A stretch of 64,000 bases of DNA from Gordius sp. MW1 (lineage: Eukaryota > Nematomorpha > Gordioida > Gordea > Gordiidae), in assembly GCA_964036665.1 (NCBI GenBank), contig OZ038530.1, positions 19,366,001 through 19,430,000 of the forward strand. Direction: 5' to 3'. Both the position numbers and the translations under genes were made by a program. The notes under the pieces are model-generated. The model searched no databases and was not told the origin of the DNA. It saw only the letters and a program-made list of their open reading frames with translations. Below are positions 1 to 13,479 of the stretch, one piece after another. Positions within the stretch are counted from its first letter, which is position 1. Every line of letters begins with the position of its first letter.

Positions 1-3000
1 GTATAACTTTAATAATATGGGCTTAATAGTAAATTACTATTTTTAAAATGATTTAATCGATGTCTTCAACTCATCATATTCAGGGTTCCTTCCTTTTGTC
101 CGGTTGGACACAAAATTATGAAGAATTTGAGTGTTGTTAAAATAATAATCTCTACACCTTTAACAAAGTTACATATTATTATTATTGACCTAATATGCTT
201 ACAAAGTGTGAAAAATTAATTATAAAAACGAGTTATTGCTGTTTGGGTTGGGGGACTCATTAACTTGATAAAAACTATTACTATTAAATATTTGATGATT
301 TTTAGCTTAAAAAGAGGCAAATATAAATTCCATAGCAATTCCATCAATTTAATGGAGGGCTTTTATTCAAAATTTAGTTTTAAATGATTAGCTTTGCCCT
401 TTTCTCCTATACAAAGTTATTGAAATGCCAGTTTATTACACAATTTTCATTCTGTGGGATGTATGCGCTGAGGTCTTTTTGTTTAGGTGTTTGAAAAAAA
501 GTTTAGCATAAAATTATTTATTTATTTTGTAGACCGTTGTTCGCTCGGGTTACACTTTGGAACTTTGATGGTATCGGTTTTTTTAACTCTGTCCAATACA
601 AATTTTCGTGGCACACCTATGAATTCCATTAGGCCGAAAGTTTATATAATTATTCGGAAATTTGTGTTCTAATTTCGTAAAATTTCGCAAGAAGTATTCT
701 TTTTAGTGGTCTCCGGCCTCCTTTGTTTTACTTAAGTTGGTCATCGAGAGAAAATAATAAATATCTCATATACGTTAAAATGGGGACCTGGATCATCTTT
801 TACCACAAGGACTGCTACGCATCAAATGGATTTATCAAACGGGGATGTAGATTTTTTTATGATAATTACAAATTATCTTTTTCGCTTATTGCTTTAAAAT
901 CTCGCAAATTTGGATTTTTAGGCAATGTTATAACCTACAAACCTCTGATATAAAGTGTAAACTAAGTGGCTAAATTGGACTACTACATGGAAAATTACCA
1001 ATCATGATAATTTGCGTCATATTTAGAAATTAAAGATTATTCGGATTATTATTTGAAGTTCAAATTTAAAAAATATTGTCATTTTGGAATGAACAATTCA
1101 CTTGTAAATGCTTAAAAAGCCTTGAATGTATGAAGAGAAAGTATTTATTAACGAAGTTTTGGTGCCAAAAAATGACAAATTATTATTTTTTATCTTACCT
1201 TTTTCCTGTTAAATAATATTTTTATATCATGTCTACCTTTGAAAGTATGTATGTATATATTGCATTAAATAAAAGACACTACATCTTGCGGCTTGTTTGT
1301 ATGTTCAACCTAAATTTTATGACAAATATTCTTTTGTTTTTATGCTTTTTATTGGAAAAATTTGTCTTTGTTAGAAGTCAATTGGTTTATGTATTTTGGG
1401 AATGCTCGATAGAGGTCCGCATACTCCACCCCCTGGGCCTGATGGAATTTGGCATATATTTTCTTCGACCTTGTTTTAAATAATCTTTTAATAGATTTAA
1501 TCATAAATTGCTTATATGAAAGTCTAGAACTTTTTCATAACGTTTGATTCATTTAAGCAAAAAAGTGCGAATCGGGCTTGGGCCTCGGTAAAACAATTTA
1601 GATGGCTTCGTTTAATGAGTTTAAGAACGAAGGGATGTGCATTTTAGTTTTATTTTTTATAACTTTAAATTTTTACCGATTTCGAATAACACCAAAAAGG
1701 TATATATAATTGAAAATTATGGTTAACATTTTGAAAGATTTTTTTGAACTTAATTTAATAATGGAGGATTTAAGTCAGAGTTACATCTATGGTTAAAAAA
1801 ACATTTACTACTGCTACTATATTAATCTATATTAGCTATGAAGTAATTGTCTAATCCTCCCACCACCGGCGCTAGTGATCGCACTCTGAGTAAGTAAAGT
1901 CCTCTTATAAAAAAGTGAAGGACCAGAATAAAGCTTGATAAAATTATTTTTTATTTTTAGCGACAATATTAAATTATGATTTTGATGAAAATTATTATTA
2001 TTTTATATGTTGTAGTTTAGTTAATTTACAAACAATATAGCGTTTTTATTAATAAACAAATTTTAAATAATGTTTATTTTTGTGGGTTTGTTTTTAATTA
2101 GTGCGGGTATGAGGCAGGTGACAACTTAGTATTTTAGCTCGTGTAGATTTTTAATGCGGATACCTTAATATTTATTACATGGTTAATTAAATGTGAATCG
2201 AAATGTATCAAGAATCGTACATTTTCCTGTTTCATGAATTTCCTATTCTTTAAATATTCTAATAATAATGTTGAATTATATTTTTAATCTAAAATAAAAA
2301 ATTAAAAGTGTGTGCGTTAAAGTTTGGCCTTTTTAAAATTTTGGGTAATTCTAACACGGGTTAGGCCGGTACAAGGTAAATAAAGCATCTCGTTGGTTTA
2401 GGCAAATTGACGACGATTTCGAACTTTGGTTCGGGTTTTTCAATTTTATTTGCATATCTCTGATGCTGCTAGTACAAGTTTTATAGTTAAACATTTTAGT
2501 TGTGAAACAAGTATGGAGGAGACATTATCTGGTTTAAAACTTGGATAGTTTTGGTTCTTGTGTCAATGGTTTTACTTTTCTTTGACGCTAATAACGGAAA
2601 TAGGCCTTTCTGACCATATTTAGCACTTTTAGCTTTCAAAATATTTATTACGATTATCATTTAAATTTTTATACGTGACATATCTACTAGTAAAATATAA
2701 TTCATTAACTTTAGATTATTATGAGCTGATACCTGGAATAAATTAATTACACAGGTCCACAAGAAAAAAGATCTTTAACGTTTTTCAGGCTATATTTTTC
2801 CACGCCATTTTAAAATTATATTTGGATAATTCTATAGACCATTAATTGATCTATAGATGATAATTTTATTTCACCATTACTTTTAGTTTTATACACGTTT
2901 ATTTGAACCTCCCTCCCGCATTATAATTCCTTCCATTAAATCCTGGAAAACATATTACACTCGCTATTGTTAATTTCTCGCTATAACCAGTTTTTGTAAT

Positions 3001-3090
3001 TTTTTTTTTGTATCTTTATCATCGTTGTTATAATCACTTTACTTCATTTTTATTTTTTGAGACTTCATCTTCTCCTTTTTTTTTTTTTCA
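1..3090. other. AT-rich stretch without a recognisable gene
   Basis: Only short chance reading frames are present. None shows a family motif, a codon-like composition or a chain of in-phase splice sites on either strand. No terminal repeats or RNA gene were recognised. Confidence 0.6.
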
Positions 3091-3118
3091 CCTGAAGATG
3101 GACTATAAGTGTCCGAAA
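3091..3118 (+). other. Hammerhead-like core motif
   Basis: CTGAAGA (3092-3098) is followed by a GGAC/GTCC stem (3100-3103 with 3111-3114) closing a 7-nt loop, and then GAAA (3115-3118). This matches the conserved CUGANGA, stem II and GAAA part of hammerhead ribozymes, which occur in Penelope-like and other retroelements. I do not see a clear stem III plus a cleavage triplet, so this may be only a fragment or a chance match. A T-rich run lies just upstream and a CT/GA-rich inverted region about 100 nt downstream. Confidence 0.25.
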
Positions 3119-5136
3119 TATTGCGTTCCATTTCCCTCTACCTACGCTATCAATCCAAATCCTTCGTATTTATACAATGAAATTTATATAAACGGATTGA
3201 AAATTATTGATTATATCGCTCTCTCCCTTTCTCCTTCTCTTCTTTTCCCGCCCCCATATCTAGCCGAACACAAAAGTAGATGGAGAGAGGAGAGAGATGT
3301 GTTATTAATATTATATAGTGTACTTAGTATGAACCCTGTTTTCCTAGACACAGTGGAAGGAATTTTAGTGCGAAGTTAAAATAATATGAATAAACTAAAA
3401 ATATGATTATTAGACAAATAAATGGTCTATCTATAGGATAACATAAATATTATTTGTAACTGCAAAGAAAGGCCATTTTTTGCACATTTAACCTCATTTA
3501 TCACAAAATTTGGACTAAGGGTAAAAACTAAGACCATACTGTTCAGTGTATAATTCTCCGAGATACAATCAGAAAGTCAATATTTGAAGACCAGTGTTAT
3601 CTAAAAAAATTAGGTTTTGGAAATCTAATCTTGTTAAGCATTGCTTTATGATCCATTTTTAATTACATTTTGTAAAAAAATTGTTTGCGAATCTTTAAGC
3701 GGGACACAGATACCAACACTTGGCTAACAATTCCTTATTCTAATGACTATTATGGATGCCCTAATTTTCTCCAACCTTAGGATTATTTTATTACAGCTCT
3801 TTTTATTTATAGTGATAACAAATTATCTGCACTCAATCGATTTGAATTTCGTTTACTCTTTCATTTAATTAGGCGAGAGACTTTAACCAAAAATTTTATC
3901 ATTATTTCGTGAAACCTTGTAGGTTTAGTAAAAATTTTTTTTATATATTATGATTTTAGAACCTAAATATAAAAAATGTTTTAATCCACCCTAAAAAAAT
4001 AATTATTTGGCAACCCTTACGGCACACGTGCAGGATTCTCGTAATCGCTTTACCAGAATTATTAATCGCCTATGACTTATAATTTTACACTTAATAGCAT
4101 TAAAAATATTTATCTTTAACGTAATTCTAAGTTTCGAGCCTAAAAAAATATGATCTCCGCCATTAGTGGTGAAATTTATTGCGTCAAATCGTTATTCCCG
4201 AACTAGCTGAACCTTTCCTTTCTTAACGGGTAATTTTTGAATTCAAACCCAAGATGTATTGAAGCTTGCCAAGTAACGCATGTAAATTGTATTTGATATT
4301 ATCTTATATTGCTATTCGAGCCCTGCAAGTATCCGTTTTATATCAAAAGTTATTATATCCAATCGCGCTTTGCTCTTGTCGTATGGGGAGGGGCACCAGA
4401 AAATTTAAATATAGCTCAGGTTTTGCAAAAATTCTGTTTGGGCTGCTATAAATTTACCTGAAAATATTTATCCAATTACATTATCTTTTTTAAATGTTAA
4501 CACAACATTTATATGGGTGTTTATCATAGTAGAAAGGAAATAGACTTAATTTTTATATTTTTAAGGAGTTATTTGATTATTGGAAGCACAAATGTGGTTA
4601 GGGGTCTGCCTGCAAGTAGGAGATTTACGGTTTTGTGCTAAATTCTTTACCCAATCCCTCTTATTTACGGTGAATTAAAATGGATAATTTTTTTAAATAA
4701 TATAAACTTAAATATTAACGTTTTACAAAACATAGTTTATATTATGATTGGTAATCCATTTATATTCCATTTTGAATATATATTACCTGGCGCTTTTAGC
4801 TAGGCTAATTACTCGGTCCAATCTTGTCTATATTTTGACAACAATTTTATGTTTTAACAAAGAGTTTACTTAAATCGCGTGGCCATAGTAGATATTTGTC
4901 GACTAACATAAAACGTTTTAATATATTATTATATAAATATGACTATTTTCTACTTTTTCGCATTTAAACAAGAAGGGGGAAGGGCATTAACTGCCATTGT
5001 GAATATACCATATCTATTTTAAGTGCGCTGAAATTTATTTATTTTATTGTCTCATTTGAAATTGTTACATGTTGCTTTGATAGACTTGCAGGGCTCATTT
5101 TATGAAACATTTATTTCAACTTGTTGTTCAAAATTA
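3119..5136. other. Stretch without a recognisable gene
   Basis: A CT-rich tract near 3220-3250 and a GA-rich tract near 3279-3300 are roughly complementary and could pair. Otherwise this is AT-rich DNA with short chance frames; nothing is supported as a gene. Confidence 0.55.
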
Positions 5137-5939
5137 TATATAAACAGTGGCGTAGCTAGCCTTTTTGCCTTGGGGGGGTTGAGCTGGTCAAGCCATGGGG
5201 GGGGACAAAAAAATTTAACTAGTAAAACCTTTAAGAAATAAAAAAATTATGTTTTGCCCCCCCCCCCCCCCAATCCAAAACCTGGATGCGATTATGGGTC
5301 AAACGCAAATGAAAAATTTTTCCCTTATAAACGTTGGACAAACTTAAAATTCCGCTACAACTTTGTGTGTTTTTTATAATAACATCACACTGGTATGTCT
5401 TAGACCCTCATGTTTATAGGGCATAAAATAAATAAAAATTATTCATTAATAAAACAAATATGTAGTTGAAACAATATAGAAATTTTCACTTGGTTTAATA
5501 AGTTTTTGTATAAATGAATTGTAAGGGCACAAAGTGGAACGAGGATATTGACAAGAAATTGTTGACACTTTAAAAAATAATAACAAATAGTAAAAAAACT
5601 ATAAAAAGTTTTTTAAAATATTTTATTGCCACAATCCCAAAAAATCTGGCCATATATATAACAAATTTTAATTTTACATATGCAATAATGGCAGCATTTT
5701 CAGGCAGCATTTATATCAGGAAAACAATGAGAACATTTAAAAGCCTTTTTTAAGGCTAGATCCTCAAAAGGAGTAATTATAACATAAAATATAAAAAATT
5801 AATTATGAAATTAAAATTCGTTCGAGAAGAGTATTTAGAAGTTAATGCCCCTGATGATATTATAGATATATTTGCACACCCCCCCCCCCTTACACCACCT
5901 AAAAATTAAAATAAACTAATAAATGAAACGACTAAATGA

Positions 5940-6276
5940 ACCTTAAAAATTTCTGTCAAAATTAAATGAATCAAAACTTTACTTAAGAATTTTAGATGAA
6001 ATTAGAGATGTGAGATGCACAGAACAACTTAGCGTTTGTGTACATTTTGTTGAATCCAATGGTCCACCAAAAGGAATTTTTGGGGCATTTTTATCCCTTG
6101 CATGTTTTGATGCGTTATTGTCTACAAAATTCAGGAATTTGTTATTAATATTAATTTATCAAACTTTTGATGGGATATTACTAATAGAGGGGAAAAATTG
6201 GTGTCCAAACTATTTTTTGGAAAATCATTGGCTTTATCTGTGCATGTGGTACATAAAAATATGCAAGATATGTTAA
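5940..6276 (+). pseudogene. hAT (ZMYM1-like) transposase fragment, central part
   Basis: The translation contains DEIRDVRCTEQLSVCVHF followed by a phenylalanine-rich stretch. It resembles the start of the catalytic region of ZMYM1-like hAT transposases (DE-x-x-D-x-x-x-x-EQLS-x-C-x-R). The frame is open from about 5,970 to 6,274 only. The C-terminal dimerisation part lies on the opposite strand just downstream, so the two pieces cannot encode one protein in their current arrangement. Either an inversion or two nested copies is implied. Confidence 0.55.
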
Positions 6277-6423
6277 ACAATAAGCATGTGAGATGGACAA
6301 TTTAATTGAATCCAGGATGGAATTTTCGTAAATTTAATAATATTTTAATATATTTTGAAAGTGTTAAAAAGTTTAAAACAAGTTTAAAAGCCCAGATAAT
6401 TTTTCATTAAATATTAAAATTAG

Positions 6424-6650
6424 TCTTTTAATTGTAGTTCATTACGCCTTTTACTCGATGTTGCAAACGAATTTATAATATCATCCGGGGAAATAACATT
6501 TATAAAGTCATGTTCTAAGCTTAATAAAGTTAAGGAAGATAACCTATCTTGTCCACTTGTGATGAAGATATTTTTAATCCATTTTAACAATGAGAACGAT
6601 CCTTCGCATGAGCATGAAGTTATTGGGATAGTTAAAATTATTCTACTGAG
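6424..6650 (-). pseudogene. hAT transposase C-terminal dimerisation domain relic
   Basis: Read on the minus strand, the translation runs ILTIPITSCSCEGSFSLLKW, then about 22 residues later RLSSLTLLSLEHD and a DDIINSFA segment. This is the signature hAT family dimerisation domain (IPVTSCSCERSFS-x-LK, then RL-x-x-LALLSIE). The domain is about 70 residues and uninterrupted, but nothing upstream on this strand continues the transposase. It belongs to the element at 5145-7430. Confidence 0.8.
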
Positions 6651-6769
6651 GGCAAAATTACATAATTTTTTGCCATTATTATTTCGCTTCTTGCAGTTAA
6701 TTCATAATGGTTAATTACTCTGATAAAAGAGATTTATCGCAAAAAAGGGGATGAAGGGTTAAAACCTTC

Positions 6770-6926
6770 CATGGGCTGAGCCAAGGAGGGGGGGGGGGCA
6801 GAGGGGCTGCCGCCCCCCTCTAAATTTAAAATTTATTAAAATTATGGCTGAAATTTGAAAAAATAATCAATTTGCCCTCTAAATCAATATTGCCCCCCTC
6901 TAATTCAAATTCTGGCTATGCCCATG
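6770..6926. mobile_element. GGGCGTAGCC-family MITE nested in the hAT element
   Basis: The element begins CATGGGCTGAGCC and ends GGCTATGCCCATG. It is flanked by near-identical 8-bp sites aaaccttc and aaatcttc (7 of 8 match). The interior is a C/G-tract palindrome with the family phrase CCCCCCTCTAAAT on one arm. It inserted into the hAT at 5145-7430, so it is younger than that copy. Confidence 0.75.
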
Positions 6927-7438
6927 AAATCTTCTAAGGACCTATATAGATTACAAATAATTTCCGAAAATCTTAGGTTTAATTCTGCTATTATTCTATC
7001 GATGATAGGATAATATAAATCAATTTCGAAATCCATTTAATGAATTGGTAGATTCAAATAGTAAAAAGTGTCATACTTTTTTGATTTTTAAATACGTTTA
7101 TAAGGTACCAAATCAAAAATTGAAGCCAAATCTCTCGCCTTATTATAAAAAATTTGATAGTGATCCTCATTTCTAATATCATTTAAAGTTAATATAAGGC
7201 TATTAACCGTTAAAATTGCATTTATTAAACAAACATTTAGGCTTTATATTATAATTAAAAGTTATATTCAAAGATAATTATAATCTTCATATTTTTTCTT
7301 AATTGAGATAAAAAAAGAATGGCTTATGGGGCCCAGGGGCCCAAGATTTTTCCCTTGGGGGGGGGGGCCCATGGGGCCCGGTTTTTGCTCTTGGTTGGGC
7401 CCCCTGGGCCCCCCCTTAGCTACGCCACTGTATATAAA

Positions 7439-8690
7439 TGCATTATTTATAGAGCGATAAGTAAAATATTTTCAATATCGTAGGTAATGGTACATTAGGT
7501 TTTGAATTTGGATAGTGATCTCAATGTTGGTCGTACTTGAATCTGGAGCAAACCAAATATGGGAAGAAAAAATGTTATAGTTTAACATTTATGCTGAATG
7601 TAATTCATGGAAGGACGTCTGGCACTACTGTCTGGATAAATATTTTGCTAATTTATGTGTTATTACCACTAGTGATGTAATAATAAAAAAATCATGAATT
7701 GTATTTGTCTACACGCCATGCGTTAATGATTGTTTGCATACATTAAAATTAAATTAGTTTGTTATTTACAGTTATTTAAAATTTGTTCACGCCTTACAAA
7801 TGTTTTTATGAATTAGTTAAAATACAAAGGTCATCTTATTTGAAATATATGATGGACTTTTGAATCTTACAATAATTTTAGTTGTCTTGAAAACATTGAT
7901 TCAAAGCAAACTCAATAAATTAATATTTATTGGAAAAAAAAATTAGGAAGTAAAAACGTGATCTTGTGCTCTCTTTTAAAATGGGGAAAGGTTAATGTTA
8001 TATCCCAAAAACTAAATTCGCAATTTTTTGCGACATTTAGAGCGTGTTAGGCTTTGAGCCATTCTTGTCTAGGATGTTCGGCAGCTACAATTATGATGGG
8101 GAAAATCCGAAAACCGAGACGAGAATTTGGAAAAGTGAGTCGATTTTCAGACCCGAATTTCGACTTCGAGAAGATATGCGAGTAACTAGATTGGCCATCA
8201 TAAAATAGTAAACTTAGTAGGCAGGATTTTCAGGGGGGATGTCCATTTTAACCATTTTTAAGGCTATATTAATCTACATACTGGATACTACGTACTCGAT
8301 GTTTACTAATGCATCCTTTCAGTTCATCTAGAAACATTTATAAAATTATAACTTACTTTTAAGTTGGCTATGTATTAAATGTAATTTAAATTAACGATGA
8401 GGATTAGCTAAAACTTCACAGTTAACACTAAAAAAATTTAAAATATAACTTTATTGAAATACTTTACCTTTTAATAGTCAAATTAAAAACAGGAGTAATT
8501 TATGTAGTTTGAATTAGTGATGAGAATTAGCTAGCACTTCAGAGTTTGGAGTTTTAAAATTTAAAAAAAGAGGAAGAGAATTAAATAAATGAATGATCCA
8601 AATTAATTGTGCATTTCGATATTTAAAAACACTCTTTGCTTAGCAATTAACATTAATTAAAAAAATAGGTATCTCGTGTTACTTACAATG
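7439..8690. other. Stretch without a recognisable gene
   Basis: AT-rich DNA with no supported reading frame, no terminal repeats and no RNA gene that I can recognise. Confidence 0.55.
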
Positions 8691-8795
8691 TATAAAACCT
8701 TGGACCGGACCCGAAAGCATTTTCAAATTTTTTACACGGACCCGACAGGTCGGGTTCGGGTTGGGTCTCGGGTCACCCGTGCAGTTCTCTAGCCG
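8691..8795. repeat. GGGTTCGGGT-rich repeat fragment
   Basis: This contains GGTCGGGTTCGGGTTGGGTC and ends with the phrase GGGTCACCCGTGCA. The inverse phrase, GCACGGGTGACCC, opens a similar patch at 52536-52665, so both are fragments of one GC-rich interspersed repeat. Confidence 0.5.
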
Positions 8796-8879
8796 AGATA
8801 AAATTATGTATGGAGTCGGGTAATAAATACAAAGAACACACCTGCAAATCGATGACTAGTGTTTAAGCAGTAGGAAGAT

Positions 8880-9310
8880 GTGATGGGGGTATGGAAAACG
8901 AAGTTAAGGCAAGAATAAATGCAGGCTGGCTAAAATTTAGGGAGTTGAGTGGTGTACTATGTGACAAACACATACCACTCAAATTGAAAGGATATAACAC
9001 CTTTATTGTACCCATGGTATTGTATGGAGCAGAAACCTGGGCAATTAAGGCAAAAGAAGTGGAAAACTTGGCTACAATGGAAATGCGAATGTTAAGATGG
9101 ATCTTGGAAATAAGCAAAAAGGACCATATAAGGAATCAAGACATAAGTGATATACTAAATGTAGTTCCGATTCAGAGAAAGTTGGTGGTAAGAAGATTGA
9201 GATGGTATGGCTATTTGGAGAGCCGCGAGGAAAGTCACCTGGCAAATCGTATCAAAAAAATGACGAAGGTAGGCGAAAGAGAGGGAGGCCTAAACTGACA
9301 TGGCTATTTT
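8880..9310 (+). pseudogene. RTE-type LINE, C-terminal fragment of the reverse transcriptase ORF
   Basis: The frame from 8891 encodes about 135 residues with typical RTE-clade downstream motifs in order: NEVKARINAGW, LCDKHIPLKLKG, VLYGAETW, EMRMLRW and RRLRWYGYLE. These follow the polymerase palm in RTE/BovB-like elements. A frameshift near 9270 moves the next motif, RGRPKLTW (at about 9277-9300), to another frame. The 5' part, including the endonuclease and catalytic palm, is missing, which fits the usual 5' truncation of LINEs. Related 3' ends lie at 43304-43450 and 53125-53300. Confidence 0.85.
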
Positions 9311-9692
9311 TTGCTCCTGCCTGTCCGTGCCCATCAAAATTTTAACCTTTTAAAGCCTATCCAAGCCCAACCGACGCAAATCTCTATTCCACAGCCCTTT
9401 TTATATTATCTCCTCCACACATTAAAATTTTGGCATCCTTCTAGTATATATCAAAGCAAAGTGAGGGCTTCTATATACTAAATTTTATGTCACTATCCTA
9501 AAGTAATGGTGGTTTCTATTGAAAAGCTGCTTACCAATATTTCTATAACCTTTTATTTAAGTGGTGTTGAAATTATACACAACAATCTTTGCAAAGATAA
9601 TAAACATTAAGTTATAGAAGGATATAAAATAATTGATGAAAATATGTTGCATACACCACATTGGTCAAAAGATAAATACAAGAATATCAAAA

Positions 9693-9698
9693 TTTATT
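9693..9698 (-). promoter_or_regulatory. Candidate polyadenylation signal of PSMA6
   Basis: AATAAA on the minus strand, 42 nt past the PSMA6 stop codon. Confidence 0.45.
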
Positions 9699-9739
9699 TG
9701 TTAAACAAAGTTGTGTTACAACAGTCTTACTATAAATAA

Positions 9740-10979
<1,240 letters not shown>

Positions 10980-10996
10980 TTATAGCGATTGGTTAC

Positions 10997-11203
10997 TTAT
11001 GCTATCAAGTCGTCATCCATACTCAACTCATCAACTTTAACTGTGAACTTGAAGAATGCCAAAATATTTATTAGCGCTATATAAAGGTCAAGGTAAAAAT
11101 ACTCTTGATTTGGTTTAAGAGAGGTAATTGGAGTGCGAAGTGTCTCCGGGGATACGTTAATTACCAAAGTGTAGAAGTTAGTGATAATGCCTCGAGTAAA
11201 CAA
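10997..11203 (-). CDS. Possible 3' exon of an unknown gene
   Basis: A 68-codon minus-strand frame ends in VKVDELSMDDDLIA and a stop 29 nt before the PSMA6 start codon. The base composition is less AT-rich than its surroundings. An acceptor-like site (TTCTTCAAG) precedes the last 16 codons. I do not recognise the product and could not connect upstream exons with confidence, so it may be a chance frame. If real, the close head-to-tail spacing with PSMA6 would be notable. Confidence 0.2.
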   Translation of the reverse strand: MFTRGIITNFYTLVINVSPETLRTPITSLKPNQEYFYLDLYIALINILAFFKFTVKVDELSMDDDLIA

Positions 11204-13159
11204 ATTACCGTTAATTAGTTGTAACTTATATATCCGTTAGATATACACGATTTAGACACTTGTGAGTTTATATCCTTTTGTAACGTGTTTTGAAAAATAT
11301 TTCCGCATTTTAACAGTAATAGAAGTTTTTTATATTGATAAATGATGGTGAGTTTTGTAAGTGAAAACAGAGGTAGAGGGTGACACGTATTTTTAAACCA
11401 TCAAGTTATAATTGACGAATATGTATTACCCATAAATTTCATAGCAATTAATATGCATATAAATATTTTTAAATATACAAAGACACTTGTACTAGCACCT
11501 TTCCCCAATTCTTTAAGCACCTGATGACTTTTTTAAAGGTTGACAGAAAACAATAAATGGAAGAGAAAATAAGTTGTCTTTAAGGTCGGAATGATTTATT
11601 TGATTTCGACTTATCTAGTCATTAACAATGAGAGGTGCAATAATGATTGGGAGGGGGCTGACAAAGCCCTCTTAAGTTTCAACTAAAAAATGGGAAAAGG
11701 GAAGATGCACATCTTTGTCTGTGTAAAAGGTATTTATGTTAATAACAACATAAGTAAGGCGATGCTATTTCTAGGTTTTTATATAAATAATAGTATTATA
11801 TAAATTTTATAGCAATTATTATGTTATACACTAAATTGATAGGTCAATAAAACTTTGATTATTTCATCAACCGGGACTTGGTTCCAGTTCCCTCCCACAA
11901 TCACATCCTCCCCCAAATCTGCAGTAAGTTGATTTTTCTTCATCCCCCTTATTCATTTGCTCCTCTCTCCAAGTTAATGTGTTCTATTACCTGAATATAA
12001 AGCTTGTTGAAGTTTAGGGAAGATAGTTGTGTATAAATTAGTTTGTTGCTTGCCTGGGATAAAAACCTGTAGGGAGTAGTTAAGTAAGATGAAGAAACTA
12101 AAGACCCAAAATAGTATTTCCTTGTCCAATGTGGATACCTGCTAGACCGTTTTAGGTAAAAACAATAGTTCTGTCTATAAATGACCAAAGAATATTATGT
12201 TACTCAAGTTTATGCTTAAAATTTGATTGTTAGGTGTGTAATGGGTTATTAATGTATAAAGATGAAAAGTGGCAGTCGACAGACAATATTCGGTGTTTAG
12301 AAACATGTTTAGGCCAAGGTATTTGTAATAAAAGAACTACACCTTTTGCTACGAAACTTATATTTGATCCCCAATGGGGGAATTTCAATTATTCTTAACG
12401 GAGACAGGCAACTTCCTCTCTAAATTTCTACCGTTCCCGAAAATAATTGTTGTTTATGTTGAGTGAAGTGTCCCAGGAGAGGGGGGCTATTGAAACTGGC
12501 GAGATGTGGATACTTAAAAGCAAGAAGGTGATCTAGCAAAGAGTTAATACTGAAGGAATATGTAGGCAGACAAAGCCCTCGTGTGTTATATACAGTCAAC
12601 GACTGCTTACCTAAATTAATGAAGGAAAAACTAGGGAGATGATTTTAACATATCGAGAACGTATGTATTTATTGTATACGCCTTAGTCGAACGTTATTTT
12701 TTGTATTTAATAATAATTTGTAAACCTTATCTCGTAGACCATAGTGTCTTACCAATTCTTACCCCCCATACAATACAACAATACAGACTACCTAAGGAGG
12801 GCAAAGCTATTATAATTTCGGCTTCATAAATAAACTCATTTAAATTGGTTTGTTGCTATGTCTCAAATCCCATCCCCACCATAGACAAATAATACCATAG
12901 ACTGCCGAACAGCTGATTTTCCATATTTAAATCATTCAGACATTAAAATAGCTGTCATCCTGAGGGAAAAATTGAACAACAAGTATATTTATAGGTTCTC
13001 CTCTATATAATATTTTTGCAGCATTTCGCATTTTTATAAAGTCAAAATTTTGGAATTCCATTAAGATTATTTTAGGTATTAAGAATTTAACATTTTTTTG
13101 ATACACATAGGCTATAAGAAACTAAATAAGTATTATAAATTTAGTTTTACTTTTTTAAA
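11204..13159. other. Stretch without a confirmed gene
   Basis: Slightly GC-richer islands occur near 11,640-11,720, 11,870-12,130 and 12,380-12,620, but no family motif or in-phase exon chain could be established on either strand. No repeat ends were recognised. Confidence 0.45.
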
Positions 13160-13164
13160 CAGTC

Positions 13165-13228
13165 AAAATCGCTTAAGTGAGAATCGCTGTGCCTTGAATT
13201 TTGAAAAAATTCTCACTTAAGCGATTTT
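13165..13228. repeat. Perfect 20-bp hairpin
   Basis: AAAATCGCTTAAGTGAGAAT (13165-13184) is followed 24 nt later by its exact inverse complement (13209-13228). It sits at the left end of the putative element at 13160-15378 and duplicates its terminal sequence inward. Confidence 0.9.
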
Positions 13229-13479
13229 AGCACTTATACGATAAATTTAATTATTCATTTAATTTTTAAAATCTTTTCAACTCGTAATATTTTTATCTAA
13301 ATAGAGGTTACAAAAATTACTTTTTTAATATATAATACATATATATAAGTTATTAGAAGAAATTTAAAATTTTGAGCAAACTTAATTTCATGCACTTTAT
13401 GGTGTTAAACAGAATCAGCTGACACTTGACATACATCTATATATATAAAAATTAAAAATATAAATAAACAATATATAAG

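Larger units (their letters stand above)
5145..7430. mobile_element. hAT DNA transposon, full length but degenerate
   Basis: The 2,286-bp element starts with CAGTGGCGTAGCTA and ends with the inverse, TAGCTACGCCACTG. It is flanked by a perfect 8-bp direct repeat, tatataaa (5137-5144 and 7431-7438). Eight-bp duplications and CAGTGGCG-type ends are diagnostic of the hAT superfamily. Inside are relics of a ZMYM1-like transposase on both strands, a nested palindromic MITE (6770-6926), and poly-C/poly-G tracts near both ends. There is no intact transposase frame, so it cannot be autonomous now. Confidence 0.9.

Noticed and set aside
3008..3379. 123-codon plus-strand frame
   Set aside because: Begins in a poly-T run and ends in CT- and GA-rich tracts; the translation is S/P/F-rich low complexity without domain features.
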